Positions 25,200 to 36,309 of a DNA stretch of 64,000 bases are shown here, one piece after another; the first letter of the stretch is position 1, and each line of letters begins with the position of its first letter. The DNA comes from Allolobophora icterica (taxonomy: Eukaryota > Annelida > Clitellata > Crassiclitellata > Lumbricidae). A program made the position numbers and the translations under genes. The stretch covers positions 69,062,610-69,126,609 of the forward strand of contig OY744605.1 of the NCBI GenBank assembly GCA_963556255.1, given 5' to 3'. Below the pieces are notes generated by a model. That model saw nothing but the letters and a program-made list of their open reading frames with translations. It had not been told where the DNA came from and did not search any database.

Positions 25200-25488
25200 C
25201 ATTTAATTTGATTTTAATACATTTAAAATATACGTACACTGTGTCCCGATGAAAAGTAGACCCCAAGAAAAAGTGTCATAACTCGGTCAAAACGTTTAGC
25301 ATTTGCCTGAAATTTTAAAAACAACAACAGTAGCCACATTACCACCAAATCGTAACGCCGTTTGGAAATGTTGGTGATTTTGTCCAGTTTATCAACGTTT
25401 GAGATGCAGTACTGAAAAGGGGAAATTTCCAACATGCACATTTTGACAAACGTTTAGTGGTCTGCTTTTCATCGGGCGGCTACTTCAC

Positions 25489-25665
25489 ATTCAACAAGAC
25501 AGTGCCCCTGGGCACTGAGCACGTGAGACCATTACTCTGCTGTCCCGGGAGACACCCAACTTCATATCCCCGCAGTTGTGGCCGCCCAACAGTCCAGAGC
25601 TCAATCCAGCTGACTATCAAATTTGGAGTGTACTGGAGGAGAGCGTTCATCGTTCCCGCATTCGT
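25489..25665 (+). pseudogene. mariner transposase catalytic-core remnant (DD37D)
   Basis: The frame reads IQQDSAPGH, a stop, AREtitLLSRETPNFISPQ, LWPPNSPELNPADYQIWSVL, then a stop. QQDxAPxH carries the second catalytic Asp and PPNSPxLNPxDYxIW the third. Counting from the first to the second of these gives 37 intervening residues, hence DD37D as in the maT group. The matching C-terminus (LIEEWQLFEHVIINRAIKKW, then RPRLRSFVRKQGGHF) lies at about 26796-26894. In-frame stops and the intervening insertion make it non-functional. Confidence 0.8.
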
Positions 25666-25755
25666 TGATCACCTGAGGTGATCAACATATTACCACCAAA
25701 TCGTAACGCCGTTTGGAAATGTTAGTGAGTTTGTCAAGTTTATGAACGTTTGAGG

Positions 25756-26587
25756 CATAGATGCTAAAACCGTTTCTTTCGTTTTTTATCATTTTCAAAA
25801 AAACGTCGTTTTTTTCGTTTTTTATTTTTCTTATCGTTTTTTCCGCTTTTTATGTAACTTTATTTATTTATTTATTTACTGTCTGTTAATATTTTTCAGT
25901 TTCTGTTTAATTTTTTGTCTGATGTCCCTTACATCTCCGTACTTTCAAGTATACAGCTAATTTACCTCACTATTTAGGCCTACGTATCATTTGAGAAATA
26001 AATACTTTATGAAATAGCACAGTAGGCCTACACAAAATAAAATCTTACAAAGTTACTTCTAAGTTATCTAAAATGTCAAAAGAAAAGAGTGCGGAATGGA
26101 TTCACGTTACTTTGGTAAACGAGAAAGACAAAAACTCAGCATTGGTTAAATTGATATGCATTTTTACTGTGAGAAAGTTTACTCTATATAGTCTATACCT
26201 CCAAAGTTTAGTTTTTAATTGTATTAGTTTAGTCAGCATGGACTTATGTGGACTTATGTCTACAATTTAAATTTGAAAAGATTTCAATATTTTTAATTTC
26301 TTAATTTCTTATTAAACCAAACCAAACTTATAAGAAATAAAATAATTGTTGTAGATTGATGTAACTTAGTGTTTACTAATAAAGTTGTGTTACTTGCTGA
26401 TTAAATTCTGTAAACAAATTTGTTCATTTTAAATTGCAGTAGGGCCTACAAGATGTGGGAAAGTCAAATTATTTTGGTTTTTGGTTTTTTCCGTTTTTTT
26501 CTGTATTTTCCCGTTTTTTTTATTTTTTTATAAAACGACGTTTTTTCCTTTTTTTAAATTTAATTTCTATCGTTTTTGACAACTATG
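25756..26587. mobile_element. non-autonomous hAT nested in mariner relic
   Basis: The left end catagatgctaaaacc and right end gacaactatg (complement catagttgtc) are loosely matched inverted repeats. The TSD gtttgagg is at 25748-25755 and 26588-26595. Removing 832 bp plus one TSD restores the mariner terminal sequence aacgtttgaggtgcagtact found elsewhere in the element. It is T- and A-rich with cgtttttt runs and no transposase. Confidence 0.8.
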
Positions 26588-26595
26588 GTTTGAGG

Positions 26596-26973
26596 TGCAG
26601 TACTGAAAAGGGGAAATTTCCAACATACAAGAGCCATAAGGAAGCCAAGTTCAGATACAGCTGGTGTTAAAAATGCCTTCCTTGTTTACGGACACACGAT
26701 CGTAGACGTGGATGCCGCCACTGTTTGATGGCCCGGTCGATGATCACGTGGTCAAACAGCTGCCACTCTTCAATCAGACGGCGCGTCTGATTGAAGAGTG
26801 GCAGCTGTTTGAACACGTGATCATCAACAGGGCCATCAAAAAGTGGCGTCCACGTCTACGGTCGTTTGTCCGTAAACAAGGAGGACATTTTTAACACCAG
26901 CTGTATCTGAACTTCACTTACTTATGGCTCTTGTATTTTGGAAAATTCCCCTTTTCAGTACTGCATCTCAAAC
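26596..26973. repeat. large imperfect palindrome (inverted transposase 3' ends)
   Basis: Arms of about 185-190 bp are separated by only 3 bp (26781-26783). The innermost 20 bp or so pair perfectly around cagacg/cgtctg. The right arm encodes the transposase C-terminus in plus sense; the left arm is the same sequence inverted and somewhat diverged. Confidence 0.85.
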
Positions 26974-27139
26974 GTTCATAAACTTGACAAACTCACTAAC
27001 ATTTCCAAACGGCGTTACGATTTGGTGATAATATGACTATTCCTGTTGTTTTTAAAATTTCAGGCAAATACTAAACGTTTTGACCGAGTTATGACACTTT
27101 TTCGTGGGTCTACTTTTCATCGGGACACAGCGTATATTG

Positions 27140-28380
27140 AAAAAAGTCATATTATTGATCTATGTAAGTATGCATGTCTAGGTGCATTGGTGCAGGTGGA
27201 TTGAACTATTGGAATTAAATGGCATACACAAATATAGACCAATTGTTTCAACATTCATGCACTTTGAAAGAGCAACAATTATCACCTCAGGCACATAATT
27301 GCAATTCAAACATATGACGCGCACTTGTGTGTGTATTGGATAACTCCAAAAGCTTGTGCATGCGTACATATGACTGCTTGTGTGCGCAAAATGGTTGTTA
27401 GAGCATGCCACGTATAGACCAATTGTGTAATACAATTTAAATGCTGAAATATTCATATAGCGCTTACAAAATATTGTACTTTAGCTTCATACAAATTCTC
27501 ATTTCATATGTCTTTTCAAAATACAAATCCTAAGCTTGCTATGCAGACTTTAGCTACATACGGGTTTGCAACTGAAAAGTTGTGATTTTAACTCTTCCGC
27601 TATGCAAGAGTAACAATTTCGACGTGGATCTTAATTCGTTCACATGAATTTTGAATGCAAACTTGGCTGAGTATGCTAAAGTCGCGCACATGGTTCCCAT
27701 TTCGATAATTACAACGCTGTATATATATATATTTTATATATATTATATATTATATATATAATATATAAAGTTAATCGACAAATTTGACTAAAATGTGTCT
27801 TCTCTTAAGTTCTTCTCATATCTTCATTCTGCTTTACTTAATAGTTTTCATGTTTCTTAGCAAATAATTTAAAGTTCTTCCTGCAGCTTCCTTTTCTTTT
27901 GTTATAAGTTTTGTACATCTTAACAAATCATTTAGAGAATTTAACTAGAATCTAATAGATGGCACAACGTGTACACATTCCTAACACCAGATAACAACGG
28001 TCTTTCATCGTTTTTGTATAACGGTATAGTCGGACCTACCATATTTGTAAACTTGCTTACTTATTTTCACACAAATGGTCCATTTTATTCAATTGTTCTG
28101 CACAGGCAGACAGAATATGATGCACAAATGCATGATATTATGAATACTACTAATAATATAATTACAAGAATAAAGTGAGATATAATTAAATGTATTTAAA
28201 ATTACTCCATTTTTATGTGTCAACTTAGCCTGTGCAAATAACCTACATAAGGGTACAACTTTTAATACAACTTAAAGTTAAATTAGAATTTAATTTTTTT
28301 AAATGCAATGTAAATAGATTTTGCATCCATGAAGGCTCGCAAGATTTACTTGTGAATAAAAACTTTTAGAAGAGAGAACT
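27140..28380. other. no gene recognised; AT-rich
   Basis: A (TA)-rich stretch lies at about 27720-27775. No domain, RNA or repeat family is recognised elsewhere in this interval. Confidence 0.45.
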
Positions 28381-28388
28381 CACGCTAT

Positions 28389-28773
28389 CAGTGGCGGCGA
28401 TCTTGTCTGAGAGGTGGTGGGGAGACAAAGTCGGCCATGGTCTGGCCGATGACCTTTTTTAGGAATTTTCATGTCCATAAAAAGTTGATGACCTTTTTTT
28501 AGGAATTCACCTCTTTTACGACTTTTTTAGTGTCTCGCAACAATGTAGTTACCTTTTTTCTTCTTACTTTCTCTCAATTTTTGGGGGGACACTAATTAAA
28601 AAATTTGAGTTTTTACCTCATCTGGTCAATACGGCACTGAAAACCCTCACGCACAGTTACATTTCTTCGCCTTTTTTTGTTTCTTCAAAATTTAGGGGGA
28701 TGTATGGTGTGTCCCCCCACTCTTAAAGGTGGGATCATGTCCCCCTCGACCCCCCCCTAGATCGCCGCCCATG
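28389..28773. mobile_element. short non-autonomous hAT with 8-bp TSD
   Basis: Ends cagtggcggcgatct (28389) and agatcgccgcccatg (to 28773) are inverted repeats with 13 of 15 matches. The TSD cacgctat is at 28381-28388 and 28774-28781. It has no coding capacity. Confidence 0.88.
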
Positions 28774-28883
28774 CACGCTATTGTCTACGGTGTCTAACAC
28801 ACTTTCAATTAGAAGGATGCTAAAATATTTTAATTATTAATATCTTTTTCAGTTGTCAGATATTCAAATCTATACATATAATA

Positions 28884-29035
28884 TCCATATAGTGTCCGTC
28901 TGTCGGGGGACGCTACGTCACAAACGGGTTCTGTTCTATTGTGAAACATAAACCGTTTGTCTTGACGACGGCGATAACAAACGATACATATAGGCCTATT
29001 ATATGACGTCATAATATGACGGGCAAATACACTAG
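28884..29035 (+). mobile_element. possible mini-Helitron
   Basis: It begins TC after an A, followed by catatagtgtccgtctgtc, and ends ctag before a T, preceded by gacgggcaaataca. The 5'-TC...CTRR-3' form inserted between A and T fits a Helitron. A second similar 3' end (gacgggcaaacatctag) lies inverted at about 29156-29172. No clear 3' hairpin was verified. Confidence 0.35.
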
Positions 29036-29360
29036 TAGGCCTAATTAAATAAACATCATCATTGCTTCCATAGTAAAATGTTTGTTTTTATAGCCTGATT
29101 TGCATTTTGTGTTCATTCTCCAGTTAATTTCGATTTTGCGTTATTATAATACATACTAGATGTTTGCCCGTCCTAAGACGTGAAATTTATTATGACCTTT
29201 ATAGTTTAAAAATTTGTGATAATGTCATCATAAACAATGTTTTGCGAAAAACATATTCTATTTACATTCTCTAGCTTGACGAAGTTTTTTTCAAGAGGAT
29301 CGTGACCGATCGTCATCCATGATGACGTTCGAAAGTGTTGCGATTAAATGTAAAAATGAA

Positions 29361-29760
29361 GTCTCACCTTTTCAATTACTCCTACCCTGACTCATCTGAT
29401 CCTCCGCCTTCCAATTATTCTCGCCGTAAACGACACCTGCCTTGACAGCTGCTCTGCCTCTCCTGATCTGGTACCGGTATCCTGGAAATCGGCCTTGGAC
29501 CTCTTTGGACTACTCTCCGGAAACCCCTTTGATTTGGTTTGGCGTCCTGCAAATCGGACTTGGACCTCTTTTAACTACTCTCTGGAACCCCTCTGATTTG
29601 GTTTGGCCCTCTGGAAACCGGACTCGGACCTCTCTTGGACTACTCTCTGGAAACCCCCTCTGATCTGACGTAGCGCTCGTGAATAGGCTAGTGCCCTGCG
29701 CTTGGCCTTCGAGTGGCGCTTTAGAAGTTTGGAGATTACGATTATGATTACGATTACGCG
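29361..29760 (+). pseudogene. LINE (L2/CR1-like) 3' end, plus strand
   Basis: Same family as 9262-10383 in the opposite orientation: the ctcaccttttcaattactcc region matches the protein end, and 29660-29760 is the shared 3' tail (gccctgcgcttggccttcga). The middle contains a three-fold imperfect repeat of the ggaaatcggacttggacctc segment at 29480-29650. Confidence 0.7.
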
Positions 29761-29769
29761 ATTTTCTAT

Positions 29770-30490
29770 AGCGACCGCATGGCCTCGATCCTGCTCATTT
29801 TTCAATGATTTGATCGGGTGAGATCCTTCACCACCACTCTCCGTTTGAATAGGCGCCATGCCATTTAAAGTCCCCGTGTAGTTAGAAGATCGTAAACGCG
29901 GAATAAGAATTAAGAAATTCTTCTATGAGGATTGGATAGGCCTATATATTATACTAAAGCTAACGAACAAACTGAGACGGCTATAGAAAGTCGATCAATT
30001 AAAATAATCATAATCTTGCTATGTGTGGCCTAATGTAGGCTTTTTAGAACTTTGAATGCCATTTGTAAACATCGTCGTTGGTCATGAATATTGATTATTA
30101 TTTTGGAAGCTGCATGCCTGGGCCAGTGACGTCACAATTAAGCCATTACTATTATTAAGCCGAAACAATTGGTCGCCTTGGCGAGCGATTCATCAATATT
30201 CAGTACAGCGCGCATGCGCATAACGTAGTGTCACATGCAAATGTGGACACAGATCGTGAGGAAGTGACCTTTCTCTTCGTTTATATATATAATTACCAAT
30301 ACCGTATTGACAGGAAATAAACTCCGCAATGTCATTTTTGCTTGGGGCCCCGCTCATTGCTTGCTGCCTTAAGCCCCGCACACCCTAGGGCCGGGCCTAC
30401 TCGTAGGTAATCTATCGCTTTAGTTACTTTCTTCTGCACGCAATTATAGAATCCTGATCTATCGTTGGCCATCATGGCCATAAAATTTAT
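29770..30490. other. mostly unassigned; contains small shared blocks
   Basis: 29770-29830 matches 4021-4080. About 30410-30490 matches 38480-38560 (ctgcacgcaattat and following), a block that also occurs near the edge of the right-hand duplications. No gene seen. Confidence 0.4.
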
Positions 30491-30498
30491 TAATTGCA

Positions 30499-30699
30499 CA
30501 GAGTCGGCTTTAGGTATAGGCGATATAGGCGGCTGCCTAGAGCGGAATTTCTCAAGGGGCGGTAAATTCCGGCAAAATAAAAATAGCAGAATTAGTTAAT
30601 AAGAAATTAAAAGGTAATATAGGGGCCTATGTGTTGAGTAAGAGGCGGCAATCTTGTCCTTGCGATTTGCCTATAGCACAAAATAATCAAAGGCCTCTG
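30499..30699. mobile_element. probable short hAT, decayed TSD
   Basis: Ends cagagtcggctttagg and aaggcctctg are loosely inverted. Flanks taattgca (30491-30498) and taactgcg (30700-30707) agree at 6 of 8 bases. The related block at about 38550 (attaattacagggcg) lacks the insert. Confidence 0.5.
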
Positions 30700-31093
30700 T
30701 AACTGCGGGTCTAATGGATGCGTGAGCCGCAGGATCGAACGAGTGATTTTATATCGATTACCAGGTCCAGCTGTCATTGCCACCTATGCATGGTAGATTC
30801 TGTGTTCAATGCCTATGAAGCACTTTGCACCTGGATGTTCACGACATAACCGAGGAAAACCCAGTTTAACGCGGAATCGTTATCGTGTTGAGTTTTCCAA
30901 GCTGTTGCACTCTGCAAATATAAAGTAGATCTAGTTCACTGTTGCTTCACTGGCGTAATATTGATGCGATCTAAATTAAGCAATTTCGGTGAGTTTCTTT
31001 TTGAAGAGGCGCCATATAAATCTGTGATTACTGTTGCAATTACGATTGAATCAAGAACTAGATGTCTCTGTGCTCGTTAATTATCTCTATCGG

Positions 31094-31776
31094 CATAGGC
31101 GTAGACTCTGGGGGGCAGCCGAGGCACGTGCCCGAAATAATTGAGCAGCGGGGCAAGGCCCCCCAATCAAGAGGACAAGTTCTTCAAAGTATTATGTTTC
31201 AATATAGACAAATTTCTTCAGAAACAGAAAAACAGAGACCCAGAACTGAAATACAGAAGTTCAGAATGAAAACAAAGATTTATTTTTATCTTCAGTATCT
31301 TCAATATGAAACAAATTTACATGTAAACAAAATGCACCCATTTTCATACGCATTACGTGACACTGGAAGTCTCTGAAGCTCGCTGATTGTCCAAACTAGA
31401 GGCGAATAATGTTGTTTTTTTCGGTTTTTGGTTTAAAAAGCACAAGAAAAAGAAACCTCAAAATTGGGGTTTTTGTTTTTTTAAATAAATTTCTTATTCT
31501 TGTAGAAGTTATTTTAATAAACTTGATTTAATGATTTTTAAGTTTTGGAGATCGCAACTGAATTAAACTGAGTTGGAGATCCTGTTCATGTCATTTTTTT
31601 TATATTTTTATGGTCCGAAATCCGAAAATCTTAAAAACAAATAACCAAAACCAAAAAAATTTAAAAAAACGAAAAAACAACCAAAAACAACTTTTCATCT
31701 AGAAAAAGATTGTTTTTTGCATCTCTGGTCCAGACCCCATGCCCCTCCCAATATTTTGGACAAGTTTACGCCAGTG
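31094..31776. mobile_element. hAT element with 8-bp TSD, contains a second hAT
   Basis: Ends cataggcgtagac and gtttacgccagtg (inverted, imperfect) have the TSD tctatcgg at 31086-31093 and 31777-31784. Block A is uninterrupted at the matching place. A younger hAT is nested at 31397-31727. Confidence 0.82.
31397..31727. mobile_element. nested hAT MITE
   Basis: Flanks gtccaaac (31389-31396) and gtccagac (31728-31735) agree at 7 of 8 bases. The ends tagaggcgaataatgttg and ttttttgcatctctg are weak inverted repeats. The inside is A/T-rich with an inverted AACCAAAAA/TTTTTGGTT character and no gene. Confidence 0.65.
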
Positions 31777-32139
31777 TCTATCGGTCATGCTATCATCACA
31801 CAGATCCGCACAACTAACGATTTCGTAGTCCCTAAAAACTGCCGTGTCTTTTGTGAGCATATTTCTTTGTTGGCCCTACTCGCTTTCTAATTTCATTCTG
31901 AATGCAGCTTTCCGGTTGACTGGTTCGGTTCCTACGTTTAGCTCAGTTCTGCTTTCTTGCAGAGCATATTGCTATTAAGTCCCCTCTCCAAGCAGAGTCA
32001 AGTGTAGATGTTCGCTTATGACGTGAAATTGTTTGGCTGACCTTATGCTTCATGCACACAAACCTCTTCACCCTTTCATGCACACTGGAGGGTTATTTAG
32101 TTGCTGCTTCTTTAACCGGTTACCGAACTCGTACTTTCC

Positions 32140-32252
32140 ATGCACTACTCTTTGGAAAATCTCCTCTGATTTGACGCAGCGCTCGTTAATAGGCTGGTGC
32201 CATGCGCTTGGCCTTCGAGTGGCGCTTTAGAAGTTTGGTGATTACGATCACG
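32140..32252 (+). mobile_element. LINE (L2/CR1-like) 3' tail, 5' truncated
   Basis: gccatgcgcttggccttcga followed by gtggcgctttagaagtttgg is the same 3' tail as 29665-29760. It interrupts block B between sequences that are contiguous in block A (about 5995-6003). Confidence 0.75.
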
Positions 32253-33149
32253 ATCTTCTAGAACTTCCAAGCTGAAGCATAGGAGCTTTGCGGTGGTTGA
32301 ACCGTAGATTGCATTTGAGTGTCCAGGAATTTAAGATAGGAACAGCTAGGTAAGGTAATATAATGTAATGCAACAAAAGGGGAGAAAAAGTAAGGTATGA
32401 TCAGATATTTCGCCGATAATAATTTAAAACACGCCTCTGCCTGAACACTGGTAGTTCTCATATAGTCGGGGAGTGGATTAGAACTACTCAGGCAATTAAA
32501 ATATACGCCTAACAAAATTGAAATTTGAAAACATACCACACGGAGACATTGTATTTTAGTGATTACACGTATAAGGAAGTTGGTGGATAAATTCAGCGCA
32601 AATGAGACAGCAGTGGTACGACCTAATCAGAGACTAGGGCGTCATTAATTTATACCCTTCGAATCTTTCAGCGTTAATTTAATAGCGTCGCCTTAGATAA
32701 AGCATAATCTGGTTAACATTTTTCTGACGGACCAGGATGTCATGTATGCATGATAAATAGTTCAGCTCTTTTCTGTTACGAATGTCTTTTCTTGATGGAA
32801 GGCACAGTGAGAGTCAGCAGAAGAAGTTATGGAGTCAAAAGTCTAAAACGCCAGTTACATCACCAATTTCTTCATCGTTACATGGCCTGAAAACGAAAAC
32901 AATAACACAATAAGTCGTCTGCGTTGTTTAGTCCGAACAAAGTTAAATTCGTTAACAAATGATTATGAAAAACGCAACACATTGTCATCAATCTAATCCA
33001 AAAGATTTCGACCAGACTTGCTCCTAGACTAGTTGCCGGAGAGACCAGAGAATGGAGGCAGAACATCTACTATGCCGAATGCTGCTGTCGCGGAGCACCA
33101 GTTCAAATCAGATTAGATAAGATCGATTCGGATTCGATTAGATTATATA

Positions 33150-33363
33150 TCAGTCCAACCTGTCTTCATTCCAGCACGACATTCCGGTGTCCCTGCAAGG
33201 ACCGCACCTGTAACAGCGATTCCCACGAGCCACATAACCGTGGTGCCTCTGGCCATAAGTATTTGGAATATCCACCATATTACCCCAACCGTCGTCAACT
33301 GGGCAGACTCCCCGCGATCCATCGTCTAAAATATTCCCAAGCACGCCGTGTACATTCAGGCCA
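33150..33363 (-). CDS. terminal exon, small secreted cysteine-rich protein (gene B)
   Basis: The minus-strand frame of 70 codons ends in TGA (33150-33152). It encodes GLNVHGVLGNILDDGSRGV, then CPVDDGWGN, a variable middle, then VARGNRCYRCGPCRDTGMSC and WNEDRLD. It shares with gene A the CPVDDGxG block, the VARxNxCYxCGxC cluster, the GxxC pair and the final RLD-stop. It has five cysteines against seven in A; the YCNC pair of A is replaced. A cag acceptor precedes base 33363. The predicted first exon is at 35855-35938, about 2.5 kb away. Preserved frame and stop despite divergence suggest a functional gene; identity is unknown. Confidence 0.6.
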
Positions 33364-33404
33364 CTGCTTTTGTATCAGAGAGTGTTTATAGCTTCAGTTA
33401 TATT

Positions 33405-33945
33405 CAGTGATGGGCAATAGTTAACTAAAAAGTTGTAACTTTTAGTTTAACTAAAAAAATTTAGTTAAGGAAGAAGTTTAACTAAAAAAATAGTTTAGTT
33501 AAAACCATAGTTTAACTAAAAATTTTAGTTGCTAACTAAAAAGTTTAACTAAAAAAATCAGCAATATGCAACTATTTTTCCACAGTGAACATTGAACACT
33601 GTCGGCAAAATCAATTTAACACTGCATGGTTTTAGCATTAACTGTGTTTTCAAATTCATACACTACTTAAAGTACACAATATACTGTATGCCAGAAAAGC
33701 ACACATTGCATAGTTTGAAGGTGAAATTGTCATTGACGCTTTGCATTATTACAGTTCACTTAACGTCTTTTATTGTGAAAATGTTTGTCGTAAAAAGTTG
33801 GAAAACAGTTGGAAAAAGTTTAACTACTTTTTTTAGTTTAGTTAACTAAATTCCAAAATCAGTTGCCAACTTTAGTTAAACTATTTTTTTAGTTGGGAAA
33901 TAGTTTTAGTTTAACTAAAAAAAAATAGTTTAGTGCCCATCACTG
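33405..33945. mobile_element. hAT MITE rich in TTTAGTTAACTAAA motifs
   Basis: Ends cagtgatgggcaatagt and agtttagtgcccatcactg are inverted. The TSD gttatatt is at 33397-33404 and 33946-33953. Many copies of agttaactaaa in both orientations fill the interior. It lies in the presumed intron of gene B. Confidence 0.9.
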
Positions 33946-33980
33946 GTTATATTCAACAATCAACAATTATACTGTTATTA

Positions 33981-34115
33981 TTATCCAACATTTCCGATTT
34001 CTTTGATCATCGGATTTCGACTGCAGGGATTCTTTAACCGACTTTGGCTACGATTTCACTCGAAGCGACCATCGACTGTGGCCAATGTATTATAGTAACG
34101 GCGCTACAAGAATCA
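33981..34115. repeat. single unit of the 158-bp satellite
   Basis: It starts ttatccaacatttccgattt and follows the satellite unit to gcgctacaagaatca with scattered substitutions and a few small indels. It has tagtaacggcgc near its end, like the last array unit (tgtaacggcgc) and unlike internal units (gataatggcgc). It occupies the position in block B that the array occupies in A. Confidence 0.9.
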
Positions 34116-34217
34116 ATAGATTATTGTTGAATACTCACTAATCAATAATATAGTATTGGTGATTAAAATCTATATTGATATTTATAATTTATATTGTTGT
34201 TATTAATTTTATTAGGC

Positions 34218-34780
<563 letters not shown>

Positions 34781-34799
34781 TAGCAAACATGCCGGCAGT

Positions 34800-35735
34800 C
34801 ACGCATGACCTCCAGGGTTTGTAGTAAGTTATATCAAGTAGTGCATGCAGTTTGGCGATAATTCGGCCCCTAAACCCATATCATGTGGATAGACTCTTTA
34901 GGCATTTGGAGATTTTTAGGAAGTCGCTTTGAGGTGACGAACTGCTGCTATAAAACGAAAAAGTGGTGTCAATGTTGATGAGAGACTTGCCGTTGTGCAG
35001 ATTAGCTAATAAGCTTTTGATCAGCCTTACAGTGTTGATCTTATAGTACAGCTCTGAAATCAGTAATCCAACGTTTAACTTCAATTGGCAACTGTCCTTA
35101 GTTTGGCTAAAGCCTCCATATCATGGCGGTAGTTAAAAGAGGAAAAAGAGGAGCATAACTGTCGTCGGTTAAATAGCTGCCTCAGTTTTATATGTCAGCT
35201 GGTATAGATGTGTACTTACTAAATGTAGAATGTTTCGGTTAGATTTTCAAGAGAAGCTGATCGTGAATTTCAATTTTCGACCTCTGTCTGGCAGTCCAAC
35301 ATGTTATAACCACTGGACCTTCATGCACCATTAATATCACTGATATCCTTATTAGAATCATCAGTCCTTATTTCAGCCGAAACGCGTGGGAACGACGTTC
35401 CGGCATCTTTTACAGCTACTAAAATATAATTTATTCATTTTAATATTAAAAACATAACCTAGTTACCGGGTATTTTAATTTAATTTCAGTGTTGTGAACT
35501 GTTTTCAGTGTTTATTGAGACCCCACCCAATCCCGTTTTTCTCGGGCTTTGACATCGATTTTAGCCCTTCCATAATTGTTCAGTTCTGGAACCTATTGTT
35601 CAGTTCCGGAACCTTTTTTCTAGAAAAAAAGCGCTGCTGATCATTATTATTAATGTTTGACCCTAATAATAATTATGAATATAATTAATATTAGTGCATA
35701 GGCTGTAAAAATTTATATCCCCTCTTTTTAGACCA
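34800..35735. other. no gene recognised
   Basis: B-specific or strongly diverged DNA in the presumed intron of gene B. No domain, transposon end or RNA could be supported. Confidence 0.4.
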
Positions 35736-35854
35736 AAGATACGCCCTGAATATTTATTAGAATAATGCACAAAACACACGTGCAACATCAGAACCCTAAA
35801 CAGAAGAATGAAAAATTCTAAACCCGTGGAAATAAGGAGACAATGAGAACACTA

Positions 35855-35938
35855 ACAAGCAACTCTGAATGTTTCTCCTTTCGATCCACCAATTGCCATG
35901 AAAATCAACGCGATAAGTAGAAGACTGTTTTTCAACAT
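35855..35938 (-). CDS. signal-peptide exon of cysteine-rich protein (gene B)
   Basis: The minus-strand ATG at 35938-35936 opens MLKNSLLLIALIFMAIGGSK followed by GETFRVAC and a stop in the same register as gene A. Substitutions relative to A are mostly conservative within the hydrophobic core (for example ILLAALIF and LLLIALIF), as expected for a maintained signal peptide. Upstream sequence gaatcaaagcagacgattaa continues without the A-specific microsatellite insertion. Confidence 0.6.
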
Positions 35939-36024
35939 GGCTGCAGATCTGTAGGGAATCAAAGCAGACGATTAAGCAATGAAACAGAGGTAATTTAATT
36001 TAATACATCACAGTCGGAACAGTC

Positions 36025-36025
<1 letters not shown>

Positions 36026-36087
<62 letters not shown>

Positions 36088-36108
36088 GACTGTCTGTCTG
36101 TCTGTCTC
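36026..36108. repeat. (TCTG)n microsatellite
   Basis: About 20 TCTG units, followed at 36170-36290 by a GAT-rich tract. The same order is seen in block A. Confidence 0.95.
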
Positions 36109-36309
36109 TGCTTAAGGAAATGACGAGGTTGAATGTTGATAGAAGATTGATCTAGCGGTTGTTGAATTGAGATGATGATGGTTATTACTATGACGATGAC
36201 GATGATGATGAAGATGACGATGATGATGAAGATGTCGATGATTATGACGATGGATGATGATGATGATAATGATGGCGATGATGGTGATGATGAAAGTTGC
36301 GCCACCAGA

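Larger units (their letters stand above)
25237..27132 (+). mobile_element. Tc1/mariner DD37D (maT-type) relic with TA target site
   Basis: Ends are cactgtgtcccgatgaaaag (25237) and the inverse cttttcatcgggacacagcg (ending 27132), each next to a TA dinucleotide (25235-25236 and 27133-27134), the Tc1/mariner target duplication. The terminal inverted repeats extend about 200 bp. The inside holds transposase catalytic remnants, a second partial terminal-repeat copy (25690-25755), a nested hAT and a long inverted duplication. It is dead. Confidence 0.85.

Noticed and set aside
33592..33849. 85-codon plus-strand frame
   Set aside because: It lies wholly within a hAT MITE bounded by TIRs and an 8-bp TSD, and has no similarity to a transposase.
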